Below, one piece after another: positions 8,952 through 19,649 of a stretch of DNA of 64,000 bases. Source of the DNA: Flavobacterium notoginsengisoli (lineage in GTDB: Bacteria; Bacteroidota; Bacteroidia; Flavobacteriales; Flavobacteriaceae). Numbering within the stretch: the stretch's first letter is position 1; every line of letters starts with the position of its first letter. Below the pieces are notes generated by a model. It saw only the letters and a program-made list of their open reading frames with translations. It ran no database searches and was not told the DNA's origin. The DNA is taken from positions 1,490,723 through 1,554,722 of the forward strand of contig NZ_JACHLB010000001.1 in the NCBI RefSeq assembly GCF_014207905.1, written 5' to 3'. Position numbers and translations under genes: made by a program.

Positions 8952-9416
8952 TTAGTTTAATACCGATTTTTTTAATTCGATTACACCCTGAATGTATTTT
9001 ATTAATTCTTCTCGTGTTGCAGAAAAGGGCGCATTTTCGGCTTCGTTTTTCAAGTATAAGTTTGCAATACTTTCAGCATCCATATTTTGAGTAAAATAAT
9101 GATGTTCTGCATATTGGATTAAAAATTCAACAAAGAGTTCGCGCTGTTTGCCTTTTTCTACAGTTTCACGATCACCCTCTTTTATTTTTTCGATTACAGA
9201 TTCTGGTAAATCAATGGTAAGGTACATGCAATCTACAGCAACTTTAGAAAGCATCTCTTTCTCAACTTTTCCTGTTGCGTTACAATAGGCGCAAGGTGCA
9301 GGAACCCATTTTAATCTTCGATTTAATCGAGCAATATCTTCCCAGTCAACAAATCCTTTTCCAAGACATCTCGGACATTCTATATCTGATCGTTTAAATA
9401 AATTAAAAATGCGCAT
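8952..9416 (-). CDS. DnaJ-type zinc-finger protein
   Basis: 154 residues. The N-terminal 50 residues carry two CxxC pairs, CPRCLGKG and CAYCNATG, the pattern of one DnaJ cysteine-rich zinc site. There is no J domain. The remaining 100 residues are helical and acidic. Small stand-alone DnaJ-like zinc-finger proteins are common in Flavobacteriaceae, with no defined role; zinc binding is inferred from the four cysteines. Confidence 0.6.
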   Translation of the reverse strand: MRIFNLFKRSDIECPRCLGKGFVDWEDIARLNRRLKWVPAPCAYCNATGKVEKEMLSKVAVDCMYLTIDLPESVIEKIKEGDRETVEKGKQRELFVEFLIQYAEHHYFTQNMDAESIANLYLKNEAENAPFSATREELIKYIQGVIELKKSVLN

Positions 9417-9769
9417 TGGTTATAAAATAATCTTAGTAGTTGTGTATCTCGCGAATTTAAATAATTAAGTAAGAAAAGTTATTCATCTTAGTATATTTTT
9501 TAGGAAAATAATTCACAAAATTGCATGTAGATATATTTTCACTTTATTTAAATTAAATCAATATAACGTTTTCGTAAAATTGAAAAAGCCTGTAATTATT
9601 GAGGATACAAGATTTTAATATGTATTAGATTTAGTACAAAAATAATTTAGTTTCCTGAATTTTTATTGTAAGAAAAATAATTCTTTTTTCTTTGCGCAGA
9701 AATAAGTTGAATATTTTGTTTAATTCTCATAATGTAAAAGGTAAACAAACAATCGAAATAAGAGACAAC
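9417..9769. other. AT-rich gene-free stretch
   Basis: 353 bp between the zinc-finger gene and the LytTR regulator gene, both on the minus strand. I see no reading frame, strong hairpin or repeat in it. It contains the promoter region of the zinc-finger gene by position only. Confidence 0.4.
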
Positions 9770-10489
9770 TTATTTAATAGGTAAATTGTCTAACAAAATC
9801 TGATATTTTCTTCCAACAGGAATATTTTCTCCATTACTCATTGTTAAGATTTTATTGATAATAGAGACTATTTCACGTGTATTTACAATAAACGAACGAT
9901 GCACCTGAACAAAATGAGAACAGTCGATTTCTGCAGCAATACTGGCAAGTGAACCGTAAATAATAATAGGAGATTTTAATTTTCGGCTGTACAATTTCAT
10001 GTAGTTGCCAAGACTTTCTATATACAAAATATCAGGTAATGCCGTTTCAATTACTTGTCCATTAGAACGGCACGAAAGAATTTTTTCGTCGTTGCTATCT
10101 TCTTTTTTTAGGTTATTTCCAGAATGGTATGTTTTTGCTTTTTCTATGGCTTTAGCAAATTTATCTGGAGAAATGGGCTTCAAAAGATAATCAATCGCAT
10201 CATTTTGATAGGCAGAAAGTGCAAAATCAGAATAAGCCGTTGTCACAATTGTAAGCGGACGATTCGGCTGTAATTCCATTAATTCTACACCCGAAATCAC
10301 TGGCATATTAATGTCGAGGAAAATAATATCGTATTGATTTTCGTTGAGTAATTTTATGGCTTCCATACCATTAAAAGCACTTCCAGAATGTTCTAATTCG
10401 TCAAATTTAGAAATGTGCGAAATTAAAGCTTTATGAGCAGGAGATTCGTCATCAATTATAAGACAGCGGTAGGTAAGTGCCATATGCAT
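9770..10489 (-). CDS. LytTR-family response regulator
   Basis: 239 residues. An N-terminal receiver domain (about 6-120) has the acidic pocket IIDDE, the phosphoacceptor Asp in YDIIFLDINMPV, the Thr of IVTTAYS and the Lys of LLKPIS. A LytTR DNA-binding domain follows (about 140-239; SLGNYMKLY, VQVHRSFIVN, IPVGRKYQ). The ATG at 10487 lies within the end of the histidine-kinase gene, with a second ATG two codons on (MALTYRCLIIDDE). It pairs with that kinase as a LytS/LytR-like system. Confidence 0.9.
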   Translation of the reverse strand: MHMALTYRCLIIDDESPAHKALISHISKFDELEHSGSAFNGMEAIKLLNENQYDIIFLDINMPVISGVELMELQPNRPLTIVTTAYSDFALSAYQNDAIDYLLKPISPDKFAKAIEKAKTYHSGNNLKKEDSNDEKILSCRSNGQVIETALPDILYIESLGNYMKLYSRKLKSPIIIYGSLASIAAEIDCSHFVQVHRSFIVNTREIVSIINKILTMSNGENIPVGRKYQILLDNLPIK

Positions 10490-11454
10490 AATTTTACGGT
10501 AAACATATTTTTCTCTTTTTTACAGCTCAAAGTGTGTTTTAGGCCGTAAACTTCTAAACGTCTTTTTAGATTTTCAATCCCGATTCCGGTGCTCGAAAGT
10601 CGTGATTCAGAATCTAAACAGTTGTTTTTTAGCGTAAAAATTACACTTCGACATTTTACTTTCAAATCCAGATTGATGGAAGGTTCTGCAGTTTCCGCAG
10701 AAAATTTCACTGCATTTTCAACCAAAGGTAAAAAGAACAAAGGTGGAATTTCGATTTCATCATGCAATCCTTCAATGTTTTGTTTTACAGCAAGTCTTTC
10801 ATTTCTAAACGTATAATATTCGATATATTTTGTAATGAAAGCAATTTCTTCTTCCAATAAAACATAATCTTTTTTTGAAGCTTCAATTTGGTATCGCAGC
10901 ATATCCGAAAGATTCAGAATTCGATCGGGAACTTTATCAGGTTCTGCCAATGCTTCTCCATAAAGGTTATTCATGGCATTTAGCAAAAAATGCGGATTCA
11001 ATTGTTGTTTTAAAAACGAAAGTTCCGATTTGAAATTCATAATATCTTTATCTGCATCCATGATTTTTTTCGTAATCACAACATGAATAAAATAGAAAAA
11101 CATTCCGTTAATAAGAAGCGATAAAATCTGCAGTGTTTTGAAATTTCCAAAGCCAACCAAAGGGAAAAACCAATTAATAAAAAAATAAAAAGAAGTCCAG
11201 TAAGTTAAAAACAGCAGAAAAAATACTTTTACCTTTCTTTTGAATAATAGCTTTTTAATTACAAATAGATTAAAAACAGTAATCCAAAGAATACATGGAA
11301 AATATCCTATTGCAATTTTACTTGCCATGTAGCAAAAGTTATGACCTGCCAAATGAAGTTCATCATAAACACAGGCAAAAATCACCAATAGTATAAAGGT
11401 GTGTACAATGAGATTTCTAAGAAAGAAATTTTGATAGATTTTGAGAATTTTCAT
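10456..11454 (-). CDS. LytS/YehU-type sensor histidine kinase
   Basis: 332 residues. About four membrane segments occupy residues 12-135 with no large periplasmic sensor domain. The kinase part is of the His_kinase (PF06580) type: FLKQQLNPHFLLNAMNNLYG holds the phosphoacceptor His, and PPLFFLPLVENAVKFS is the N-box. A GIGIENLKRRLEVYG block closes the ATP site. It overlaps the LytTR regulator gene by 34 bp, so the two are co-translated partners. The signal is unknown. Confidence 0.9.
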   Translation of the reverse strand: MKILKIYQNFFLRNLIVHTFILLVIFACVYDELHLAGHNFCYMASKIAIGYFPCILWITVFNLFVIKKLLFKRKVKVFFLLFLTYWTSFYFFINWFFPLVGFGNFKTLQILSLLINGMFFYFIHVVITKKIMDADKDIMNFKSELSFLKQQLNPHFLLNAMNNLYGEALAEPDKVPDRILNLSDMLRYQIEASKKDYVLLEEEIAFITKYIEYYTFRNERLAVKQNIEGLHDEIEIPPLFFLPLVENAVKFSAETAEPSINLDLKVKCRSVIFTLKNNCLDSESRLSSTGIGIENLKRRLEVYGLKHTLSCKKEKNMFTVKLCIWHLPTAVL

Positions 11455-11514
11455 GACGGCAAAAATAATATAATCGTATAGTTTTTAGTCATTTGTAAAG
11501 AATAATTTATACTA

Positions 11515-11550
11515 ACGCCATTCGTATAAATCATACGCCACTGGTATAAA
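11515..11550. promoter_or_regulatory. Tandem 16-bp direct repeat upstream of the sensor kinase gene
   Basis: ACGCCATTCGTATAAA (11515-11530) and ACGCCACTGGTATAAA (11535-11550), 14/16 identical, spaced 20 bp start to start, 61 bp before the kinase ATG. LytTR proteins bind pairs of short direct repeats about two helical turns apart, so an autoregulatory operator is plausible. CGTAT-AAATC-ATACG across the junction is also a small dyad. Confidence 0.45.
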
Positions 11551-11827
11551 ATTGCTATTGTAATAGCGGTTTGTGATTTATTTTTGAATTGAGTTTGGAT
11601 GATAAATTTAAAAGTAAAACTCCCTTTTTAATAATTATAAAAAAGAAGAATTTACTTAAATAAAAAAGCCTTTATTGAAAGTTTTTACTTAATTTTAAGC
11701 CTTTCAAAATCAAAGCAGAATTTGTGATCAAAAAGAAAACTCGTAAGGTATTTTTACCCTAGAAAAATTGTATAATCTTTTTAATCAAAGTGATATGTAC
11801 CAGTTTAAAGAATTAAAAGAGGCAGAT

Positions 11828-12040
11828 ATGGTTGTGGAGATTTTTAAAACAAATGTTCAGAAAGAATCTGATAAAAATTATGTAATCGCAGTTATACAAT
11901 CTCAATTTCCTGACTATAAAATTAATTTTGATTTGGAAGATTGCGATAAAATCCTTCGGGTAGAAGGTATTGATTTACAATGCGAAAATATTATGGATTA
12001 TGTGCATTGCTTAGGTTATACTTGCGAGAGAATAGATTAA
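11828..12040 (+). CDS. Small HMA-like / ferredoxin-fold protein
   Basis: 70 residues from the ATG at 11828, which has AAAGAGG six bases upstream. Another ATG at 11795 adds 11 residues. The chain MVVEIFKTNVQ, then an alpha helix, FDLEDCDKILRVEG and CLGYTCERID fits the beta-alpha-beta-beta-alpha-beta layout of heavy-metal-associated-like small proteins in Flavobacteriia. The classical CxxC metal site is absent, so metal binding is not supported. The function is unknown. Confidence 0.6.
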   Translation: MVVEIFKTNVQKESDKNYVIAVIQSQFPDYKINFDLEDCDKILRVEGIDLQCENIMDYVHCLGYTCERID

Positions 12041-12061
12041 ATTTTGATTTGTAATGAAATA

Positions 12062-12080
12062 AAAAAACAGGTGTAAATAC
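12062..12080 (+). repeat. 19-nt motif copy 2 (AAAAACAGGTGTAAATACG)
   Basis: Plus-strand copy, 18/19 identical to the other two copies. It lies between the HMA-like gene and the SulP gene, 217 bp before the SulP ATG. Confidence 0.6.
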
Positions 12081-12282
12081 GCTAGTGCATTTGTTTATTT
12101 TGTAAGTATTTTGTGAAAAATTTTTGACAAGAACTAAATTCTTAAAATGATAAACGTTATTCTTTCAATCTTCCTTTTTCTTTTAAAACAGTTAAATTAA
12201 AAATAACTGTTTAGTCTTTTTCATGGCGAATAATGCTTTTCTATTACAGAAAGGTTTGTGCTTTTTTTGCATATAATTTTTT

Positions 12283-12290
12283 TAATTTTG
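12283..12290 (+). promoter_or_regulatory. Possible -7 promoter element TAATTTTG
   Basis: Matches the Bacteroidota -7 consensus TANNTTTG just 6 bp before the SulP ATG at 12297. No well-spaced -33 TTG was found, and the position would give an almost leaderless message, so this is tentative. Confidence 0.25.
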
Positions 12291-12296
12291 TGCCCT

Positions 12297-13826
12297 ATGA
12301 AAAAAGCTTTCCAACTCTTCGACTTCACTCAAAAGGTAAATTACAAAAATGAAATTTTAGCTGGTTTAACTGTTGCCATGACGATGATTCCTGAATCTTT
12401 GTCTTTTGCAATTCTAGCTGGATTTCCTCCGCTAGTTGGTTTATATGCAGCTTTTATTGCGGGTTTAGTTACTGCTATTTTTGGAGGAAGACCTGGAATG
12501 ATTTCGGGTGGAGCAGGAGCAACTGTAATTGTTCTGATTGCATTGATGAAATCACACGGAATAGAATATGTTTTTGCGGCTGTCGCACTTGGGGGCGTAG
12601 TTCAAATTTGTATCGGACTTTTTAAACTCGGAAAATTTATAAGACTTGTTCCGCAGCCTGTTATGTTTGGTTTCGTAAATGGTTTAGCTGTTGTAATTTT
12701 TATGTCGCAGTTGGAACAGTTTAAAACAATTGTAAACGGACAAGTTTCTTGGCTTCAAGGAACTCCTTTATATACGATGTTAGGTTTGGTAGCTTTAACA
12801 ATTGCTATTGTTCTGATTTTTCCGAAGATTACTAAAACAATTCCAGCATCTTTAGTTGCCATTATGGTAGTTTTTGCCTTGGTAATTGTTTTTAATATCG
12901 AAACAAAAACAGTAGAAGATATTGCGTCTGTTCAAGGCGGATTTCCTCCGTTTCATATTCCTAATATTCCATTTTCATTTGAAACGTTAAAAGTTATTTT
13001 TCCTTATTCAGTAATTGTTGCTGCAGTAGGTTTAACAGAAGGTTTGCTTACTTTAAATCTAGTTGATGAAATTACAGGGACAAGAGGAAATAGTAATCGC
13101 GAATGCATTGCTCAAGGAAGTTCTAATATTTTAAATGGCTTTTTCTATGGAATGGGCGGATGTCCAATGATCGCACAGACACTTGTGAATCTTGGCGCTG
13201 GTTCGAGAGCGAGACTTTCTGGAATTATTGGCGCCTTGACGATCTTGATTATTATTCTTTTTGGTGCGCCAGTAATTGGTAAATTGCCAATGGCGGCTTT
13301 AGTCGGCGTAATGATGATGGTTGCTATTACAACCTTCGAATGGGCTAGTTTTAAAATCATTAATAAAATGCCAAGACATGATATTTTTGTCGGCATTCTT
13401 GTTGCTCTAATTACAATTGTACTGCATAATCTGGCCTTGGCAGTTTTAATTGGTGTGATTATTTCAGCGTTAGTTTTTGCTTGGGAAAGTGCCAAACGAA
13501 TCCGTGCACGTCATTATATTGATGAAAACGGAATAAAACATTATGAAATTTACGGGCCTTTATTTTTTGGTTCAACAACTGCATTTTTAGAGAAATTTGA
13601 TATTCAAAACGATCCCAATCATATCATAATCGATTTTAAAGAAAGCCGCGTTTCAGATATGTCTGCTATAGAAGCTTTAAATAATCTAACGAAAAAATAC
13701 AATCAGGAAAATAAAACGGTAGAATTACAGCATTTAAGTTCTGATTGCAGACAATTGCTTAAAAATGCTGATGCAGTTATTAAAGTAAACGTTATTGAAG
13801 ATCCAACTTATAAAGTGGTCTCTTAA
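12297..13826 (+). CDS. SulP family anion transporter with STAS domain
   Basis: 509 residues from the ATG at 12297; a GTG at 12258 would add 13 residues with no homology sense. The N-terminal 400 residues are a SulP/SLC26 membrane domain with 10 or more segments and family motifs (TVAMTMIPESLSFAILAGFPPLVGLYA; GRPGMISGGAGATV). The C-terminal 100 residues are a STAS domain with SDMSAIEAL, the site phosphorylated in related anti-sigma antagonists. It likely imports sulfate, bicarbonate or another anion; the substrate is not determinable. It appears monocistronic. Confidence 0.9.
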   Translation: MKKAFQLFDFTQKVNYKNEILAGLTVAMTMIPESLSFAILAGFPPLVGLYAAFIAGLVTAIFGGRPGMISGGAGATVIVLIALMKSHGIEYVFAAVALGGVVQICIGLFKLGKFIRLVPQPVMFGFVNGLAVVIFMSQLEQFKTIVNGQVSWLQGTPLYTMLGLVALTIAIVLIFPKITKTIPASLVAIMVVFALVIVFNIETKTVEDIASVQGGFPPFHIPNIPFSFETLKVIFPYSVIVAAVGLTEGLLTLNLVDEITGTRGNSNRECIAQGSSNILNGFFYGMGGCPMIAQTLVNLGAGSRARLSGIIGALTILIIILFGAPVIGKLPMAALVGVMMMVAITTFEWASFKIINKMPRHDIFVGILVALITIVLHNLALAVLIGVIISALVFAWESAKRIRARHYIDENGIKHYEIYGPLFFGSTTAFLEKFDIQNDPNHIIIDFKESRVSDMSAIEALNNLTKKYNQENKTVELQHLSSDCRQLLKNADAVIKVNVIEDPTYKVVS

Positions 13827-13898
13827 TAATTGTGAATTGTTAATTATCAATTGTCAATTTTCTAATTTTAGAAAGATTGATTTTTGTAACTTTACAAA

Positions 13899-14807
13899 AT
13901 GAAACTCACAGAAACTTTAGAAGATTTTTATACAGTAAAAATAAATGGAATGCCTGAAAATCTTAAAAAAGAGATTGGGCATTTTAATGTTTTTAAACTG
14001 GATGATTATATTGGAAGTACTTGTAATCCTTTGCCTTACACAAGAAAAGACTTTTACAAAATCAGTTTAATCATTGGAAAAAATAGAGTGCACTACGCGG
14101 ATAAAGTTGTTGCGATTGAAGATCAGGCTTTGTTCTTTGCAAATCCGCAGATTCCTTACAGTTGGGAGCATATTGATGAAAATCAAACAGGGTTTTTCTG
14201 TATTTTTACAGATGCTTTTTTTAGTCAGTTTGGGAATTTAAAAGAATATCCACTTTTCCAACCAGGCGGTAATCCTGTTGTTCCAATTTCTGCGGAGTTA
14301 ACAGAATCGTTAAAAGCAGTTTATTTAAGAATGCTGGATGAGATTAATTCTGATTATGCTTTTAAATATGATGTGCTTCGCAATCTAGTTTTTGAAATTA
14401 TTCATTTAGCTTTGAAAACGCAGACTGTAACTGCTTCATTATATAGTAAATCGAATGCTACAATTCGTGTTTCTTCTTTGTTTATGGAATTATTAGAAAG
14501 ACAATTTCCGATTGAATCGATTTCTCAGCAAATTAATTTTCGTTCGCCTTCGGAATATGCAAGTCAATTAAATGTGCATGTAAATCATTTAAATAAAGCA
14601 TTGAAAGAAACTACAGGAAAAACGACTTCTCAGATTATTTCAGAAAGAATTATTCAAGAAGCTATGATTCTGCTGAAACAAACCAATTGGAATATTAATG
14701 AAATTGCATGGTGTTTAGGCTTCGAAGAATTATCTCATTTTATCAATTTCTTTAAAAAAAATGTTCAGGTTTCACCCAAAAACTATCGTTTAGCAGAAAT
14801 TGTTTGA
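13899..14807 (+). CDS. AraC family transcriptional regulator
   Basis: 302 residues. The N-terminal 170 residues form a cupin-like ligand or dimerisation domain (VHYADKVVAIEDQALFFANPQIPYSW). The C-terminal 100 residues are an AraC/XylS double helix-turn-helix with KALKETTGKTTSQIISERIIQEA and EIAWCLGFEELSHFINFFKKNVQVSPKNYR. It lies 91 bp upstream of a short-chain dehydrogenase gene in the same direction, the usual arrangement of this regulator type with its target. Confidence 0.9.
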   Translation: MKLTETLEDFYTVKINGMPENLKKEIGHFNVFKLDDYIGSTCNPLPYTRKDFYKISLIIGKNRVHYADKVVAIEDQALFFANPQIPYSWEHIDENQTGFFCIFTDAFFSQFGNLKEYPLFQPGGNPVVPISAELTESLKAVYLRMLDEINSDYAFKYDVLRNLVFEIIHLALKTQTVTASLYSKSNATIRVSSLFMELLERQFPIESISQQINFRSPSEYASQLNVHVNHLNKALKETTGKTTSQIISERIIQEAMILLKQTNWNINEIAWCLGFEELSHFINFFKKNVQVSPKNYRLAEIV

Positions 14808-14898
14808 TTTTTGTAACTTCTTGCTTGATTGCTTTAATATTTGATAAGCACTTCGCCAATACCTTTGTCCTGTAATTTAAACGTAAAAAATTAAAATC

Positions 14899-15738
14899 AT
14901 GGACAATAAAAAAGTTTGGTTTATCACAGGTGCTTCAAAAGGCATCGGATTAGAATTAGCTAAAAAATTATTAGCACAAGGTTATAAAGTAGCGGCAACA
15001 TCAAGAAATGAGGCTTCTTTAGTAAAAGAATTAGGCGCTATATCAGAAAGTTTTCTTCCTTTAGAAATGGATTTAGTTGATGAAAAAAGCGTTAAAAATG
15101 CAATCAGTAAGACTATCAATCATTTCAAAACAATTGATGTTTTAGTAAACAATGCCGGTTACGGATTATTAGGAGCATTAGAAGAATTAACCGATGCAGA
15201 ATCTAGAAAAAACTACGAAGTAAATGTGTTCGGATTACTGAATGTAATCAGAAATACAATGCCAATTCTTCGTGCTAACAAATCTGGACATATCTTTAAT
15301 ATTTCTTCAGTTGGAGGTTATTATGGAGAATTTCCAGGTTGGGGAATTTACTGTTCCACAAAATTCGCCGTTGCTGGTTTAACAGAATCTTTGGCTGCAG
15401 AAGTAAAATCGTTTGGAGTTCATGCGACAATCGTTTATCCGGGATATTTTAGAACAGACTTCTTAAAGGACAGTTCGTTGTTATTGCCACAAAATCCAAT
15501 TGCAGATTATAAAGAAGTAAGACAATCTGAAAGCGCTCACAAGGACGATATTAATGAAAATCAGCCTGGAGATCCAGTTAAATTAGCAGAAGCTTTAATT
15601 AAAGTAAGTGAAGATCAGAATCCTCCATTGCATTTGTTTTTAGGTGAAGATGCTTATAATATGGCGAATCAAAAAATAGCAAGTGTTCAAGGAGAATTAG
15701 AAAGCTGGAAATCGGTTTCTGTTTCAACAGCATTATAA
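14899..15738 (+). CDS. SDR family oxidoreductase
   Basis: 279 residues, a classical short-chain dehydrogenase/reductase. The cofactor motif TGASKGIG is at residues 11-18, NNAG near 87, the catalytic Ser in NISSVGGYYG, and YCSTK gives the Tyr/Lys pair near 151-155. The loop after residue 190 is extended, as in the NAD(P)-dependent SDRs often placed beside AraC regulators. The substrate is unknown. Control by the upstream AraC protein is inference from adjacency. Confidence 0.9.
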   Translation: MDNKKVWFITGASKGIGLELAKKLLAQGYKVAATSRNEASLVKELGAISESFLPLEMDLVDEKSVKNAISKTINHFKTIDVLVNNAGYGLLGALEELTDAESRKNYEVNVFGLLNVIRNTMPILRANKSGHIFNISSVGGYYGEFPGWGIYCSTKFAVAGLTESLAAEVKSFGVHATIVYPGYFRTDFLKDSSLLLPQNPIADYKEVRQSESAHKDDINENQPGDPVKLAEALIKVSEDQNPPLHLFLGEDAYNMANQKIASVQGELESWKSVSVSTAL

Positions 15739-15740
15739 TT

Positions 15741-16012
15741 AGATAATGTGGCAATTAGAAAATTAGATAATTCAAATTAGAATTTAAAAAAGGTCTAATT
15801 TATAATTCCATTTTTTTGAATTGCCTCCAGATTTATCTGGAGGAATAGATTTTGTTAAAGAGAAAAGGCTTTAGCCGAACTATAAAGTTTGGCTAAAGCC
15901 TTTTGGTGTTTCGACATATAACCTCCAGATAAATCTGGAGGCAATTCAATTTATAAAATCTTCTAATTGTAAGATTATCAAATTATCACATTTTCTAATT
16001 GACACATTATCT
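15741..16012. repeat. Nested inverted-repeat element filling a convergent gap
   Basis: Three concentric symmetries. The outer AT-rich arms (15741-15772 and 15981-16012) share AGATAATGTG and CAATTAGAAAAT in inverted order. Inside is an exact 28-bp inverted repeat (15816-15843 with 15922-15949) containing CCTCCAGAT and ATCTGGAGG, each arm itself a hairpin. At the centre is an 18-bp stem (15863-15880 with 15887-15904: AAAAGGCTTTAGCC...GGCTAAAGCCTTTT), a good bidirectional terminator for the flanking convergent genes. Confidence 0.8.
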
Positions 16013-16015
16013 TAA

Positions 16016-17215
16016 TTAACGAAGCATTGACTTTACATCACTGAATTTTCCATCAATTTCGCCAACTTGTAAACCTAAAATGTGTGCGATTAAAGGGTAA
16101 ACAGAAACATTTTGAAAGGTTTTAACTTCTTTATTTACTTTAAAAGCAGGCCCTTTAGCATAGAAAATGGCATGCATATCTTTATTGTTGTTGTCATAGC
16201 CGTGAGTTCCGCCTTTTATATGTGTACTTTCTTTGCTTACTAAACTCCATCCTTTTTCAGCTTCAATAACAAAATCATGTACACGCGGATTTGTGCCGTA
16301 ATGCAATCTTTCAGGAACTTCAGTTGATTTCCAGTATTTAATATGCGGTACTTTTTTCAAAGTATTGGCAATAGAATCTTGAAAACCTGCTTTTGCCTGT
16401 AAACTCATAATAGGGTTAATAACATCTTTGTAACCTAACCATTCTGGTTTTAAATAATCTAAAACAGCTACTTTTTTATCATTGCTGATATTGGCCATTC
16501 CGTGATCTGAAACAATAATTAAATTGATTTGTTTTCCATTTGGTAATTGATCTAATTTACGAGATAATTCCCCCATAATAGAGTCCATTTTGGTTGCTGC
16601 TTTTTTAGTTTCTGGCGAAAGCGGGCCGAAATTATGCCCAGAATGATCTGGTTCGTCGAAATATAAAGTAACCAGATGAGGTCTTTGTTTTTCAGGAAGT
16701 TGCAGCCATTTTAAAACGGTGTCAATTCTAGCTCCATATGGAATCTTATTATCGTAGTTTTTATAATAACTAGGATTTCTTTTGTCAATATCAGAACCAG
16801 GCCAGAAAAAAGAAGCGGTTTTTACACCTTGCTGTTCTGCCAAATTCCAAATAGGATTTCCTCCATAAAATCTTGAATCATTTTTTGCTTTAGATGATAA
16901 TGAGAAAGATTCGTTGAGAGCGGCATCGTAAAAAACATTATTTATAATCCCATGATGATCAGGATAAAGCCCTGTTACAATTGCATAATGATTAGGAAAT
17001 GTTTTAGTTGGATATGAAGGTTTCATTGATTTGGCATGAACGCCCTCTTTTGAAATTTGTTTTAGATTTGGCAGATTAAACTGTTTTTGATAATCCCAAC
17101 GAAAACCATCCATAGAGACTAAAACTACATAATTGTCTTTATTGTTTTGGGCTTGTAAAAAATTAGCAAGAAGTAAGAATGTAAAAGATAAAAGGTGAGT
17201 TATGAATTTTCTCAT
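16016..17215 (-). CDS. Secreted nucleotide pyrophosphatase/phosphodiesterase (NPP, alkaline phosphatase superfamily)
   Basis: 399 residues with a signal peptide (MRKFITHLLSFTFLLLANFLQAQ). The metal-binding start VLVSMDGFRWDY, the nucleophile region PSYPTKTFPNHYAIVTGLYP (Thr of PTKT), YFDEPDHSGHNFGP, and IIVSDHGM are the two-zinc site of ectonucleotide pyrophosphatase/phosphodiesterases. GTHGYDNNNKDMHAIF supplies the last His. It should hydrolyse phosphodiesters or pyrophosphates outside the cytoplasm. Repeat elements lie on both sides of the gene. Confidence 0.9.
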   Translation of the reverse strand: MRKFITHLLSFTFLLLANFLQAQNNKDNYVVLVSMDGFRWDYQKQFNLPNLKQISKEGVHAKSMKPSYPTKTFPNHYAIVTGLYPDHHGIINNVFYDAALNESFSLSSKAKNDSRFYGGNPIWNLAEQQGVKTASFFWPGSDIDKRNPSYYKNYDNKIPYGARIDTVLKWLQLPEKQRPHLVTLYFDEPDHSGHNFGPLSPETKKAATKMDSIMGELSRKLDQLPNGKQINLIIVSDHGMANISNDKKVAVLDYLKPEWLGYKDVINPIMSLQAKAGFQDSIANTLKKVPHIKYWKSTEVPERLHYGTNPRVHDFVIEAEKGWSLVSKESTHIKGGTHGYDNNNKDMHAIFYAKGPAFKVNKEVKTFQNVSVYPLIAHILGLQVGEIDGKFSDVKSMLR

Positions 17216-17292
17216 TGTGCAATTTTAAATAGAATTGCAAAGGTAGAAATAACAGGTTTTTTAAAGAAAAAGAGAATGTTAAATAAAAAAAA

Positions 17293-17391
17293 TAGCCACG
17301 AATTCACGAATTATTTTTTTTTAATCTTTGCGGATATCTTTATCCATAAATTACATAGATTTGAAAAAAATAATTCGTGAATTCGTGGCTA
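17293..17391. repeat. 28-bp exact inverted repeat
   Basis: Arms at 17293-17320 and 17364-17391 are perfect reverse complements; each holds TAGCCACGAATTCACGAATT (or its complement) followed by a run of T. The 43-bp centre has TTTGCGGATATC. It sits between the NPP gene start and groEL's terminator. Confidence 0.8.
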
Positions 17392-17424
17392 AAAAAAAGC
17401 GCCAGATAAAAATCCGGCGCTTTT
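17391..17424 (-). terminator. Rho-independent terminator of groEL
   Basis: On the minus strand, AGCGCC-type stem (17416-17421 with 17398-17403) followed by eight T. It lies 22 bp past the groEL stop. Confidence 0.8.
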
Positions 17425-17445
17425 AAGTTTTAAGAAGAGAATGAA

Positions 17446-19207
<1,762 letters not shown>

Positions 19208-19210
<3 letters not shown>

Positions 19211-19564
19211 TTGCTGCGTCAGCAATTGTTTTAATTTGTAAATTTTGCTTTTTATACTGTTGATTTTTTCGAGCTTATTTTCTGCAATTACATTATCGAG
19301 ATATTGTAGATCTTTAGCTAAAATCAAAAGATATTCGGTTTCATTTGCAGAACCCAAAGCAATGTTGAGAAATTGATTAAATTCTTTGTCACTATTTCTT
19401 CCGCATCCTTCACTAATATTGGTTGGGATTGAAGAAGATGCTCTTCTTATTTGACTTGTTAACCCATAGAGTTCTTCTTTTGGAAAAAAAGAAGTTAGTT
19501 TATAGATTTCTAAAGTTAAAGAATGACTGAGTTGCCAAATATCATATTTTTTAAAATCTCTCAT
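19208..19564 (-). CDS. Four-helix-bundle protein, 23S rRNA intervening-sequence (TIGR02436) family
   Basis: 118 residues. MRDFKKYDIWQLSHSL, FPKEELYGLTSQIRRASSSIP, NISEGCGR and FLNIALGSANETEYLL are the hallmark blocks of the S23/TIGR02436 family; its members are encoded in 23S rRNA intervening sequences of some bacteria and resemble Avd proteins of diversity-generating retroelements. Its biochemical role is not known. Here it is not in rRNA but between groES and groEL, on their strand, framed by heptamer arrays. This looks like a late insertion into the chaperonin operon. Confidence 0.9.
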
Positions 19565-19572
19565 TTTTTGTT

Positions 19573-19643
19573 GGCTTTAAGCTTTAGGCAGTAGGTTTTA
19601 AGCTTTTCAGTAAGGCCTATAGCTTACGGCTTATAGCTTATAG
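19573..19643. repeat. Degenerate heptamer arrays, groES side
   Basis: Minus-strand units GCTATAA GCTATAA GCCGTAA GCTATAG (19610-19643) begin right after the groES stop. A second block, GCCTAAA GCTTAAA GCC (19573-19603), ends 8 bp before the four-helix gene's ATG. The unit follows GCYNWAR and stays in 7-nt register within each block. Confidence 0.75.
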
Positions 19644-19649
19644 CAATCT

